In this document: positions 47,901 through 56,712 of the stretch, one piece after another | How the letters are laid out: every line of letters begins with the position of its first letter | How positions within the stretch are numbered: the first letter of the stretch is position 1 | DNA from: Blastomussa wellsi | Taxonomy: Eukaryota; Cnidaria; Anthozoa; Scleractinia; Plerogyridae | Length of the DNA: 64,000 nt | Assembly: GCA_947652115.1 (NCBI GenBank) | Contig: OX393562.1 | Span: 30,497,931-30,561,930 of the forward strand | Direction of reading: 5' to 3' | Position numbers and translations under genes: made by a program | The notes under the pieces: model-generated | Database searches by the model: none | What the model was told of the DNA's origin: nothing | What the model saw: only the letters and a program-made list of their open reading frames with translations

Positions 47901-50900
47901 TTTTCGCCCACGGACCGTCATTCTACTTTACTCGATTCAAAATTCTCAACATTTCTACCTTCAAGTTTAAAAGCTTTTATTTTTTCCTTTGAACGAGCAC
48001 CGTTTTCAAAAGATGCTTTTACTGTCAGAACACAATGTGTTGTTATTTCCGCTTTGTGTCGTCGTTACTGAAACCCGGTTAAAACCGAAAACTGTACCGA
48101 AATTATTCCCCCGCTAAAATCAAAGTTTACAATTGCGTTCGATATATGACGCAACATGCATTGTCTGTTAAGTGTAATTGATCATGCAGAAAACGCTTTT
48201 TCGTTCTTCCTTGTTCCAGTTCGTAAGCTACAGAAATTCTCGGCTGGTTGTCGTCAAACGAGCCACATTTGGACGCCCAAAAATCGGATATTTTTTCTCT
48301 CTCTCGCAAGCGATCGCATGGTATAAAATCCGACATGCTGGAGGTCCTAGGGCAGGCTCATTACATATATGATTTCCGCACTGAGACATCCAAAACAAGC
48401 AAAGTCAAGCTTGACTGGATAAAGTCGCTTTGTTTGGCTGTCCCAGTGCCGGGAATAATAATAAGCTTGTTCTCAGCTCAAGCATGGCGGATGTTGTACC
48501 ATGCGACCGTTTGTTACAAAAGGCCTATTAAATGAAAAAAAATTAAAGTATACTTCATAGGCGCTTTAATAATATTCGAGACTCGTAGAAGCCAACAAAT
48601 ACAACAACATTAATTTGTACTCGAGTACTGTTTAGATAACAATTATTGTTAACGCTCAAGGTGCTATATTTTTTTGTACAATTACACAGTTTTGCTGGAG
48701 TTGAGTGATTTTATCTTACCGACTTTTTATTTGAATCGTTTTATTGCGAAATATCAGAAATATCAATGCCAATTCTCATTTCTCTTTTCCCTGACTTGCT
48801 AAGTTTTTAACTTATTTTCAGGAACAAAAGCGACAGCGTCTATTTCCCTCACAACAAAGCGCCGTTTCGTCCGGCAGTCTTTCTGCCCGAGGTGGTGGGG
48901 GCGGGGGCTACTTGGATGAAGTGTTCCATTTGCTGTTGGCCTCTCAGAGCCCCTACTCCATTTTTGTCTATTCTGTGGCCAGTTGTAGGCCATGTTCGTC
49001 AGATTTTTAGGCAAATTTGATTTTCGCGATCCCATTGCGAGGCGCTTCAGGGCCAACTTTTTTACCACGAATCTACCCACCAGAATTTTCTTACCACCAA
49101 AATCCCGAAAATGGAGGCGACCCCATTCTAGTAACTCTACTGAAAATTACCGAAAATGCAACCCCATAGAGGTAAATCGGATTGTGAAAATGCGACCTCA
49201 CTGAGTGACGCATCCCGATTAAGAACCCGCGCCCCCGGGCCTTTCTGGTGAAAGTCAGTATTCCATAGCAGACCAGTAGTTCTTTTGCGCACTGAAGTCT
49301 CACAAGATCTATTTTAATTTCTTTTAGCTGCACAAACCAGAAATCACTTTACTGGAATCATGATCGGCTCAACTTGTGGGATCATCTTCATAGTGCTCAG
49401 TGTTCTGGCTATTTTCCACACTCAGAAGTTACGGCGGCAGCGCGCGCAGAGTCGCCGATCAGAAATAGCCAGTACAGCGTCGTTTGATGTGCATCAAGCC
49501 AATGCCCCTCCTTCTTATGAAACAGGTATAACTGGTATGGAGTGGTAAAGTGGTGACGTCACAAAATCTTAATTTATGAAATTATGGGATTTGCTGACAT
49601 ATTCTAAAAGTACATCAGGGATGAAGTATGCCGTCTTGTCAAAAATTTGCATTACGTTATTTCAATTTGGGGGTGGGATATTCGCCCTTTTATGCTTCAG
49701 TGACTCGGTTTAGAGGAGCAGCATTCTTCATCATGTACTTTCTCAAGATTTTCAGAATCCCATAATTTTAAAAATTTAAATATTTGTGACGTCACACTTT
49801 GCCACTCTATTACCAGTACTCTTAAAGTACACTGTCCAGTACTTATCGTTTTGTTGTCCCAAACATTTGCTGTTACTATATTTTCATCCGGTTGAGGCTA
49901 GGCGCCATGTCACGGTTTTAGTGTTGGTATTTCGGAAGTATGTTTCTTGATATTTGCAACAACAACGACCAGCCAACCATTTTATTTTGCCAGCATTACA
50001 ACAAATTACCAGAAAACACGGCCATAAAAATTAACTTAATTAGGCGAAAAAGCTACTCAGAATTCAATAGTGCAAAACTAAACGAGCCGAGTAAATCGAA
50101 AAAATAGTTAATATCGATATTTATCTAAACATTTTATTTGTTGTCGTGATAAGGGAAAAAAGACCGTGACGCGTGAAAATAGAGTTGACACATATTCGTG
50201 ATTTTATTAAAATTTGTGCGTGAAACGGGATCACAACTGCCCTTCAACCAGCGTGCCTTTCCTCCCTAAGGGAAGATATCAATGATCTCATTGTTATTGA
50301 TATGCCAACCAGAAAACTATTGGCTGGTGAAACAAAGGGTTCTTTTGTTTTACATGTTGGCAATTTAAATAACAAAAACAATGTTTGTAAACAAATATAT
50401 TCCCTTTGTCTATGATCTTGAATAGACCTTTTTCGCTTGGCCGGTTTGTTGCCCCATTACACACCGTGTGATCATACTCTTAGAATTCTTTCTTTCAAAT
50501 TTTCAAATAGTTGCGTGTATATGAATAAATAAATAATGTTTGGATGGATAGAACAATTCTCTAGTGAATGTCATAATGGGGCAACAAACACGCCCAAGCC
50601 AATTTTCTGTTGCCGTTTTCTTTCAGTCATGGCTTCCCCAGATCTCTTCCCGTCAAAGGAACGCCAACAGTCATCACGTGATTACGCCGGCGCACCACAC
50701 TTGCACCAAGAAATAAGCCACTTGCTTGGCGATCCTGATTCGGACGACGAAGAACTTCCGCCTTATCCTGGTCTCCCTGGCCGAGATGGGGTAGTGGAAT
50801 TTTGCTTTGGGCCACCCCCGGGGGAGGGGAGAAGGTCCCATTCGAAAGAACGTCATGTATCTGAATCGGAGCAACCGTCGTGCCAGATCTCAGCGGTTTG

Positions 50901-51066
50901 GTATCGGCGCTGGTCGGGGGCTGCGTCGTCGTCGCCAAATGTTCGAGACCTCGAGTCGGCTTCGGAAAATCAGGCTACCACTCTTGAGCGACACAATTCC
51001 AAGGAAACAGCAAGGCCGGGACTGGAGAGAATGGACACAAGTAGCAGTTTTGTGACCGATGTGTGA
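33700..51066 (+). CDS. Type I membrane protein with three CUB domains and PPxY tail
   Basis: Nine coding exons: 33700-33754, 36643-36687, 38866-39234, 40157-40373, 43235-43404, 43892-44033, 46374-46606, 49328-49525, 50627-51066 (stop TGA). All phases agree, giving 622 residues. Exons 1-2 encode a signal peptide (MKWWLVNFCG, then CALFTSALLVAGE). CUB1 spans about 34-155 with CGGD and DDCTNGELQIF. CUB2 is about 157-280 with CGDI and GTFCG. CUB3 is about 286-408 with CVDDVYLD and NSDYANVYDG. A single membrane helix (IMIGSTCGIIFIVLSVLAIF) is at 421-440, followed by KLRRQR. The cytoplasmic tail of about 180 residues has PPSY (471-474), a PPxY motif of the kind bound by WW-domain E3 ligases, plus Ser/Pro-rich sequence. 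Expected at the cell surface, binding extracellular ligands through CUB domains. Exon 1 was chosen because its ATG, hydrophobic code, strong donor (GTGAGT) and phase fit; it is the least certain exon. No close named orthologue assigned. Confidence 0.85.
34958..35113. mobile_element. MITE with CCAAAATGG-type termini, copy B
   Basis: It starts ATACCAAAATGGCTACCATC and ends GCAGCCATTTTGGTA, a better-preserved terminal inversion than the copy at 2041-2205. It lies in the first intron of the CUB gene. Confidence 0.8.
35252..35388. repeat. Dispersed repeat, copy A (with 54946-55083)
   Basis: ACTCACCAGTGACGTAAAAC, AACAAGACAACAAAGAAC and GTCACAGGTTTTTACACCGA occur in the same order at 54946-55083. 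Probably a transposon fragment; ends not defined. Confidence 0.6.
36379..36514. mobile_element. 136-bp MITE with 16-bp perfect terminal inversion
   Basis: GCATCCTCGGAGACCC at 36379-36394 is exactly inverted at 36499-36514. The interior shares AAAGTTTACAAGAAGTC and the GGGATACTACAC block with a minus-strand stretch at about 31144-31243. Lies just upstream of coding exon 2 of the CUB gene. Confidence 0.8.
37102..37283. mobile_element. GGCATGTACTAAAACC-type MITE, clean copy
   Basis: It starts GGCATGTACTAAAACCAGG (37103) and ends CCTGGTTTTAGTACATGCC (37283), an exact inversion. It is flanked by GGCTTATA at 37094-37101 and 37284-37291, an 8-bp target-site duplication. The interior is GGAACACC-type words. 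Same family as 9637-10105. Confidence 0.88.
37484..38630 (-). pseudogene. DIRS/Ngaro-like tyrosine-recombinase retroelement fragment
   Basis: On the minus strand, about 38255-38449 encodes STQHVPGFTNQIADALSHFH and then LLAPNAHAQL. This is the end of the RNase H domain of DIRS-type elements (HxPGxxNxxADALSR pattern). After a frame change, about 37970-38220 encodes RRSYASAQTKFMSFCHQLGK, the start of the tyrosine recombinase domain. The order RNase H then recombinase is diagnostic. A G-run (about 37986-38004), frameshifts and truncation make it non-functional. A direct repeat (37484-37610 and 37935-38060, ACTCATYGCTAATGATGAGC) lies at the distal end. Located in an intron of the CUB gene, antisense to it. 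Confidence 0.75.
40525..40695. mobile_element. CAGGGGTTTCAAAA-type MITE, copy A
   Basis: The left end CAGGGGTTTCAAAATG and the body (AAGCTGATTGTTATGACCAG, GCATAATAGTCAAGTA) match 55243-55414. The right terminus here is decayed. Lies in the intron after exon 40157-40373. Confidence 0.75.
41219..41251. repeat. (TTA)n microsatellite
   Basis: About ten tandem TTA triplets in an intron of the CUB gene. Confidence 0.9.
42939..43116 (-). mobile_element. Short retroposon with poly-A tail and 13-bp target duplication
   Basis: GAAATACAAAGTT occurs at 42940-42952 and again at about 43104-43116. Between them is a T-rich run (poly-A on the minus strand) and about 135 bases of AT-rich sequence. This is the signature of a 5'-truncated LINE-type insertion in minus orientation. 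Confidence 0.75.
44821..44909. repeat. (TTA)n microsatellite, about 29 units
   Basis: An almost perfect ATT/TTA run of about 88 bases in a CUB gene intron. It is followed at 44956-44978 by a short GATAA tandem. Likely highly length-variable. Confidence 0.95.
45163..46076. mobile_element. 0.9-kb nested inverted-repeat element in CUB intron
   Basis: Outer ends AAGTGCTACTACGATGAAA (45163 on) and TTTCATCTTAGTAGCACTT (to 46076) are inverted and continue through TTGATTCCGATTT/AAATCGGAATCAA. A second inversion lies inside: AGAAAATGACGTCATCTACT near 45716 and AGTAGATGACGTCATTTTCT near 45852. Much of the element can fold into one long hairpin. No transposase ORF. Confidence 0.75.
47023..47168. repeat. 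Partial copy of the 19998-20266 MITE
   Basis: CATTTTAATATACAGTGAG, TTCTTAATCGAGTCT and GGGGAATGTTCTTAATAC match 20143-20266, and the end AAAAAGAGTGTA matches its right terminus. Confidence 0.65.
47426..47497 (-). tRNA. tRNA-Cys (GCA)
   Basis: The minus-strand transcript starts GGGGGTATAGCTCAGTGGTA and ends GGGTGCCCCCT, 72 bases. The 7-bp acceptor stem pairs (GGGGGTA with TGCCCCC, allowing one wobble-type end pair). The D arm has the A box AGCTCAGTGGTAGAGC, the anticodon loop carries CTGCAGA with GCA, and the T arm is CCTGGTTCAACTCCGGG. A TTTTT run lies shortly downstream on the same strand as Pol III terminator. It sits antisense within the CUB gene intron 46607-49327. Closely resembles metazoan tRNA-Cys genes. 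Confidence 0.95.
49538..49810. mobile_element. Shortened palindromic MITE 12 bases after a CUB exon donor
   Basis: Same family as 21362-21761 (GAGTGGTAAAGTGGTGACGT to CACTTTGCCACTCTA) with most of the middle deleted. It starts only about 12 bases after the donor GT (49526-49527) of exon 49328-49525. Confidence 0.85.
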
Positions 51067-51131
51067 AAGTCGTGGGTTTTGCGGTGCCAAAATCTGAATG
51101 AATGAGAATGAGAGGATTGGAAAGTTTTGTA

Positions 51132-51137
51132 AATAAA
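51132..51137 (+). promoter_or_regulatory. Probable polyadenylation signal of the CUB gene
   Basis: AATAAA 66 bases after the stop codon (51064-51066), the first on this strand. Position fits a short 3' UTR. Cleavage site not determined. Confidence 0.55.
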
Positions 51138-53185
51138 AACCGATCATTCACGCAAACCTACCGATCGAACCCGTGAAACCTCGCGTGGAACGTGGAAGGT
51201 TGTCAAAGGTGTTGTGGATTGTCGCGGGAAACAAAGTATTTGCGTTTGATTTTTGCAGCTGCGTACTGAAATGAAATAATTTATTTTCAATAGAGTCTTG
51301 AATCACTGCGGGAGAGTGGTCTGGCGCACCTTACAATGTTTACATTGTATCGTAACAATTGGACTACGAGCCCGAGTTTTTCCAAACAGTCAACGAGGCG
51401 TAGCCGCGTTCACTATTCGCTTATAGAAAACGAAGGCGAGTAGCCTATTAGCTCACTTTCAAAATCACGTGGTTTTTTTGTTTATCATGTCCAGTTGTAT
51501 CTCGGGCCCATACTGGAAGGACAATTCTTTCCTTGCAGGTAGTTTTCTAGCTTTATAATCTGGTTTACTCCACGAAAATATTGTCGGCAATTCCCTGAGA
51601 TGCTTTTTCTTTCCTCCTTTAAATTCGTGTATGAGATGATTGCAGTTTCAATGTTTTGTTGCGGATTAATCTTATTTATTCCATTTTGAAGAGATTTATC
51701 TTTAGGAATGCGATAAAACGATAGGTTCGAATTTTTCCTGAAACAGTTATTGCGCAGCGGAACACAGCAGTTATAATGAGAAGGCATACCTGCTACGCAA
51801 GGTAAAATTCATTCACCACGAAAGCCGCAATTTTAAATTGCGTCCTCCCAATGTGAGCCTTCATTACTTTCAGTCCGCGGCAACCAAAAATGTCACGTGA
51901 CTTTGAAAGTGAGCTATTGTTTTAGTAGAAACTCTAATGGCTCCATCACAAAAGCTAACAGTTTATGTATTTTTAAGCCAAAAATCAAGAAAAATCTTGC
52001 CTTCAAAGAGCAACGCGTGATCGTTTTTTTTTTTATTTCGGAGAACAGTTTGCCAATCAAATTCAAGGATTTCCAATAGATCACAGCTGAGTTTCAACTA
52101 ATACAGTAACTGTTTATAACTGCTTTGCAATATTGCTGTAATTTTTATCGCCTTTCTTTGGCCAAAGTAGAAAACATAATTAAGATAATTTGGCTTTTTG
52201 TGGTCAAGAGGAGACATAACGAGATTTTATTGCAACGAAGTAGAGATTTATGTTTTGTGTCTTCAACCAGTGTTACATCTCGCCAATGACCTTGGCGCGA
52301 ATAAAGCACGTAACAGATAAAGGAAAAGTCGCGCGTGGACGATTTCCGAGCACAGTCTTTAGAATAGGTATTAGTTTATTATTTTTAGTCATAAATTATG
52401 TTTTGTACATATTTTTTGAAGTTACTGTTCACAGAACTCACCTTATCATCAATTATTTACGGTTTTTAAGCTTCAGAGTAAGTGTAATGTGTCAAATCAG
52501 AAGCCTATCACCTAGATTCAGGTGGTGGGCTTCTGGTCAAATAGTATAAGTTTATTACAATGAATATAGGACAAGATGAAAAATTTTTATGCTTTATATA
52601 CAAGAATTTCCCAATTTTGGGATTCTGTTCTTGTAAGCCAGTCACAAAAATATATTTTCCTGTGATTACAGTTCACAGTTTATCGAGAATCAGCTTTTCA
52701 ACCTTGATAGTGTATAAATTCAAGAACAAAGATTTCTTATAACAAACCAATGTATACAGATGCCATGCCGGCAAATGGAAATGTGCTTTTATACTGACTT
52801 TATACCACAAGATGTAGAATTAAATTATTATGCATTAGCTACTTGCGTTTTCAGTTGTTCAACGCCCAATCCTTTGCGACTTAATCTCCGGAATCACGGA
52901 TTTTTATATGCTTTTGGCATTTAGTGTTTCTTTATCTCTTGTTTTCAGAGTTGTTCGAAAAACTGGAGATATGTCCAGGATTGAACGCAATTACGAAAAT
53001 TACCAAAACAGCGAAATTTCACAGAATTCGCGAAAAGAGAGAGAGTCAAGGCAGTTCAAGGAGGACCCTCGACGAAATATAGCGAACTTTGCAACTTTAA
53101 ATACTACAGGTCTTTTTTTATGTAATACTTTTTCGGTGTCAGCCAAACTACAATAGGGGCCGTACTCACTTTAGTATTTAGTAAG
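51138..53185. other. Intergenic stretch after the CUB gene
   Basis: No recognisable gene, RNA or repeat. A charged open frame at about 52950-53110 is considered under rejected items. Confidence 0.5.
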
Positions 53186-53815
53186 TTGTTTTATTGTTCC
53201 TCCGTCTGGTCCAATGCTGCTGACACTAGCCTCCTCAAGCTCCAAGCGATCCAGAACTTTGCAGCCCGGATTATTTGTGGATCCAGAAAATTTGACCACG
53301 TTACTCCGCTTCTGAAAGAACTGCATTGGCTACCTATTAATTCTCAGTTATACTTCCGTGACGCCGTGCTTGCTTTTAAATGTATGACTGGATCCGCTCC
53401 TACTTACCTTTCTTCGAAGTTTCTAACGCGCGGTAATGTTAGTGGTCGCACGACCAGAAGCTCCCAACTGTTGCACATACCATTATACAAAACTAAATCT
53501 GGACAAAGAACTTTTTACTATCGTACTGTCAGCCTGTGGAACAGTTTAGACAATGATCTTAAACTTTGTAATTCCTCTTCTAATTTTAAGCGTAAACTTA
53601 GGGCCAAATCATTTTCTGCTTTTTTTTCTCCTCGGTCCTAGTTTTTAATCTCTTTTTATCTCACCCATTTTATCGTACTTTCTTAAAGTTTCTTAGTTGT
53701 AACTTTCGTAATTATTTTTAGCTTTATATATTAAACATTTTTATTATTGTAATTATTAATTGTCACTGAAAAGCCCTCTTAGGGAGTGTCAATAAAGTTT
53801 GTATTGTATTGTACT
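53186..53815 (+). pseudogene. 5'-truncated LINE: reverse-transcriptase ORF tail and 3' UTR
   Basis: 53186-53641 encodes the last ~150 residues of a non-LTR retrotransposon polyprotein (YCSSVWSNA, LQAIQNFAARIICG, LKELHWLPINSQLYFRDAVL, RTFYYRTVSLWNSLD), ending in TAG. These are conserved C-terminal motifs downstream of the RT domain in Jockey/CR1-type elements. The 3' UTR runs to about 53815, with AATAAAG and a TTGTATTGTATTG tail. The RT catalytic core is absent, so it is not mobile. Confidence 0.85.
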
Positions 53816-54462
53816 CAGCTCTTTGCAAGGCCCCACAATATTGGCTGAAAAAACAATGGAACCTAGCCCTAAAACAATAGAGCTGCTTGCTATTAGGATC
53901 CAATGAAATTAGAGGTTCTAGAGAGCTGCAAACTATCCCCACAAATTAAACCTAACCGCAAGCAAATCCAACTGGAGCTAACTGCAAGCAAACATGAGTG
54001 GAACTAACTGAAAGCAAACCGGGGACGTTTTTGTGTAACCATATGTAGTGGGAAGTCACTGGAAGGGATAGACCAGGAGGCCCTTGACATTTCGTTACTT
54101 TATATAAAACGTCACGAAATGTCAAGGTCCTCCTGGTCTATCCTTTCCAGTGACCCCCTTAGATCTCACTGGAGGCTGGAAAGAGGACTAAAGGCACGTA
54201 CTGCAATGCATGTTGGGGAATTCAAAATATGGCGTCGAGCGCGGAGCGGGAAAGTTTTCACGACAGCTATAAAATGGGCAAAAAATTACGTCGGTGAAAA
54301 TGGTGACTGAGGTATATTGCTATGGTATATTCAAACCATTATTTTGGTCGCTAGTTGTAGCTGTTTTGTTAACCTCTTACTAACCGAGCGCGAGGGCCGT
54401 ACTCGAGCAAGCTTGGTTAGTAATTAAGTAGTTTATGCACCCGTCAATGAATGTAAATCATT

Positions 54463-54590
54463 GGCCACCGTAAATTGGCCACCAATTGACATTATCAACC
54501 CAGCTGATAAAACCAAATTATATTGTTATACTTCCCACCGACGCTGCACCACATTTTCTTTAGAAACTTACCCCCTCTATCCGAAAGAAC
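54463..54590 (+). mobile_element. Penelope-type terminal repeat piece, second copy
   Basis: ATTGGCCACC, ACATTATCAACCCAGCTGAT, and GTTATACTTCCCACCGACGC followed by TTTCTTTAGAAACTTACC match the minus strand of 17632-17737. Same class as discussed there. Confidence 0.55.
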
Positions 54591-55242
54591 AAGCTATCTA
54601 GAATATTTATATATGTTTTCTTTCTGCAAATTTTAAATTATCCAACTATACAAAAGAAAAAAATACACGGATTTGTATGGCAAAATCCCAACCAAGAAAG
54701 AACCAATCAGAATGCTTGAACTTTCCTTGTCAAATAATAATGACAAGTAATAGGTGGGAGAGTGGGATTTGAGAACCCTCTTGTGGATCCTTGTAGCATG
54801 CAGTAGCGACGCCTTCTGACATGCGACACGGCCCTGAAAACTGGCAACAAGGGGACTTCCAAACTGTTACAAGTGACATGATCACGCTCCTAAAATACAA
54901 CAGGGACACAATGAACAGTGAAAAACAGCTCATCCTTGGTGTAAGAACCAGTCAAACTCACCAGTGATGTAAAATAAAGAACAAACAAGACAACAAAAGA
55001 CCTCGAAACAATACAGAACACAGAAACAATAGCTCAAAAACAAAGAAAAAAGTCACAGGTTCTTACACTGAGGTAAACGCTGAAAAACGATGGTGACATT
55101 GGACAGTTGTGCTTTTTACCAATAGCAATTAAAAAAACTAATAAATGTAGGATGAAAGTGACTCAGAATACAGGAAATTGTATTTCTGAGGTCAGAGTTT
55201 CAAGAATTTCCCACGAGAACCTACTCCCAAAGTCCCCTTGCA

Positions 55243-55414
55243 GCAGGGGTTTCAAAATGATTTGAAGTAGGTGTCATCGACTGGAAGAGTAGGCGGCTGT
55301 TATAGGTGAGCTTTTTGGTCACAAGCTGATTGCTATGACCAGAGTAGCCGGTGGCATAATAGTCAAGTAGCTGGTGGAACTCCGGCAGTCGCCGCCTTGC
55401 TTTGAAACCCCTGC
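55243..55414. mobile_element. GCAGGGGTTTCAAAA-type MITE, copy B
   Basis: The left end GCAGGGGTTTCAAAA and right end TTTGAAACCCCTGC are inverted. The interior matches 40525-40695. Confidence 0.82.
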
Positions 55415-56712
55415 CTTGCAGGGTTCGGCCTTCGTCGCTCGCAGTTTTTCCCTACTGGGCACCATGAAAGTCCGGTTGAAAGAACCCATGTGAGTGTATG
55501 TGACTGATGCGCGAATGATGCAGGCGTCCAAATTACAGGTATCCAGTTTGAAGTTGTTCAAATTGAATACTTGTAATTGGATACCCACATGATCGCACAC
55601 TGATTACGCAATAAATAGGCGCACTCAGAACCAACCAAAATCAAGAATTTTGTTATATCTATGATTAAAGCTAAAAATGTACACTCAGCTATTTTACAGA
55701 CCAAACTTTATAGAGCAATTGAGGTTGATTGGTTCAAATATAATAGAACACAATCGATCCGAAAGATTTGCGTGAGAGAGTTCAACTAAGTTTGATTTTA
55801 GAACTCAGTTAAACGCAATCTAAATGCCACCAGAAATTTGAACATTCTAAGTAACAGCTAAAACATATTAATTAACTTGTATAAAGCAATATTTACGTGT
55901 GGCAATTACATTGAGTTTACAAATGAAAGAATAAACAGATTATAAATTTGACTAATCTAGAAAGAAGTGTAGAAAGTTGATCATACTGCACTGTGGTTCC
56001 ATTCTATGATTTGTTTTATCAGGTCAGGTCATTAATAACCTGAGTAGCCTGCATAGCTGATTTTGTTGGGGTGCACACATGTGAGCTTACTCAATGCTCA
56101 AGCTTTCTTAGGTCAAGTCAAACGCAGTCAAACCCAATCAAACTACTCAAACTCAACCTCAATTGCGTTCGATTACTCAGATTTTTTGTGAGTTCGATAT
56201 TTATTTGATTAAGCGCCCAGGGCACTTATTTAATTTTTGGACTTTCAGGGTGGGCGCTTATCGGTATGTTCGATTGCCGAACCCAATCAAACCCAATTGT
56301 ATGATTGATGTTCGATTGAGTTCAATTGAGTTTGATTTAAAATCAAATAAATAAAAGTAAAAGTATCGTAATGTTTCTGTTTCTTCTCACTGGAAATCTG
56401 GACCAAGCCACATAATTAAGTTACTTGTTTGGTTAATTTGTGTTAATTAATGCTAAAGGGGCACTAATTATGACAGTTTGAACACTGCCAGGTATTGTTA
56501 GCATTTAAATTCCTTTGTTTTAAAACATTTTTGTAAATTTTTTTATGATTTGGGACCCAAATCTCAAGATTTTGGGCCCCGGTAAATTTTTGAGACCTCA
56601 AGATTTGGGGGTTTTAGATGTTGAAAGGTCTGAGCTAAGTATAATCTTGGATTATTGTACTTGTAAGTTAAAGATGTCATTGATTTAATTTTGTAGTCAC
56701 AGGCTCCATAAC

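Larger units (their letters stand above)
53816..56712. other. Repeat-bearing intergenic region before the LRR gene
   Basis: Holds a small inverted repeat at about 54070-54150 (CCAGGAGGCCCTTGACATTT and its inversion), the Penelope-type terminal piece at 54463-54590, a dispersed repeat at 54946-55083 and a MITE at 55243-55414. Short words such as AATCAAACCCAATC recur at about 56110-56340. No gene is supported. Confidence 0.55.

Noticed and set aside
52926..53110. Extra coding exon (charged peptide with RKERESRQFKEDPRR)
   Set aside because: It has an acceptor-like TTTTCAG, but the donor is poor, no partner exon is found and no family is recognised.
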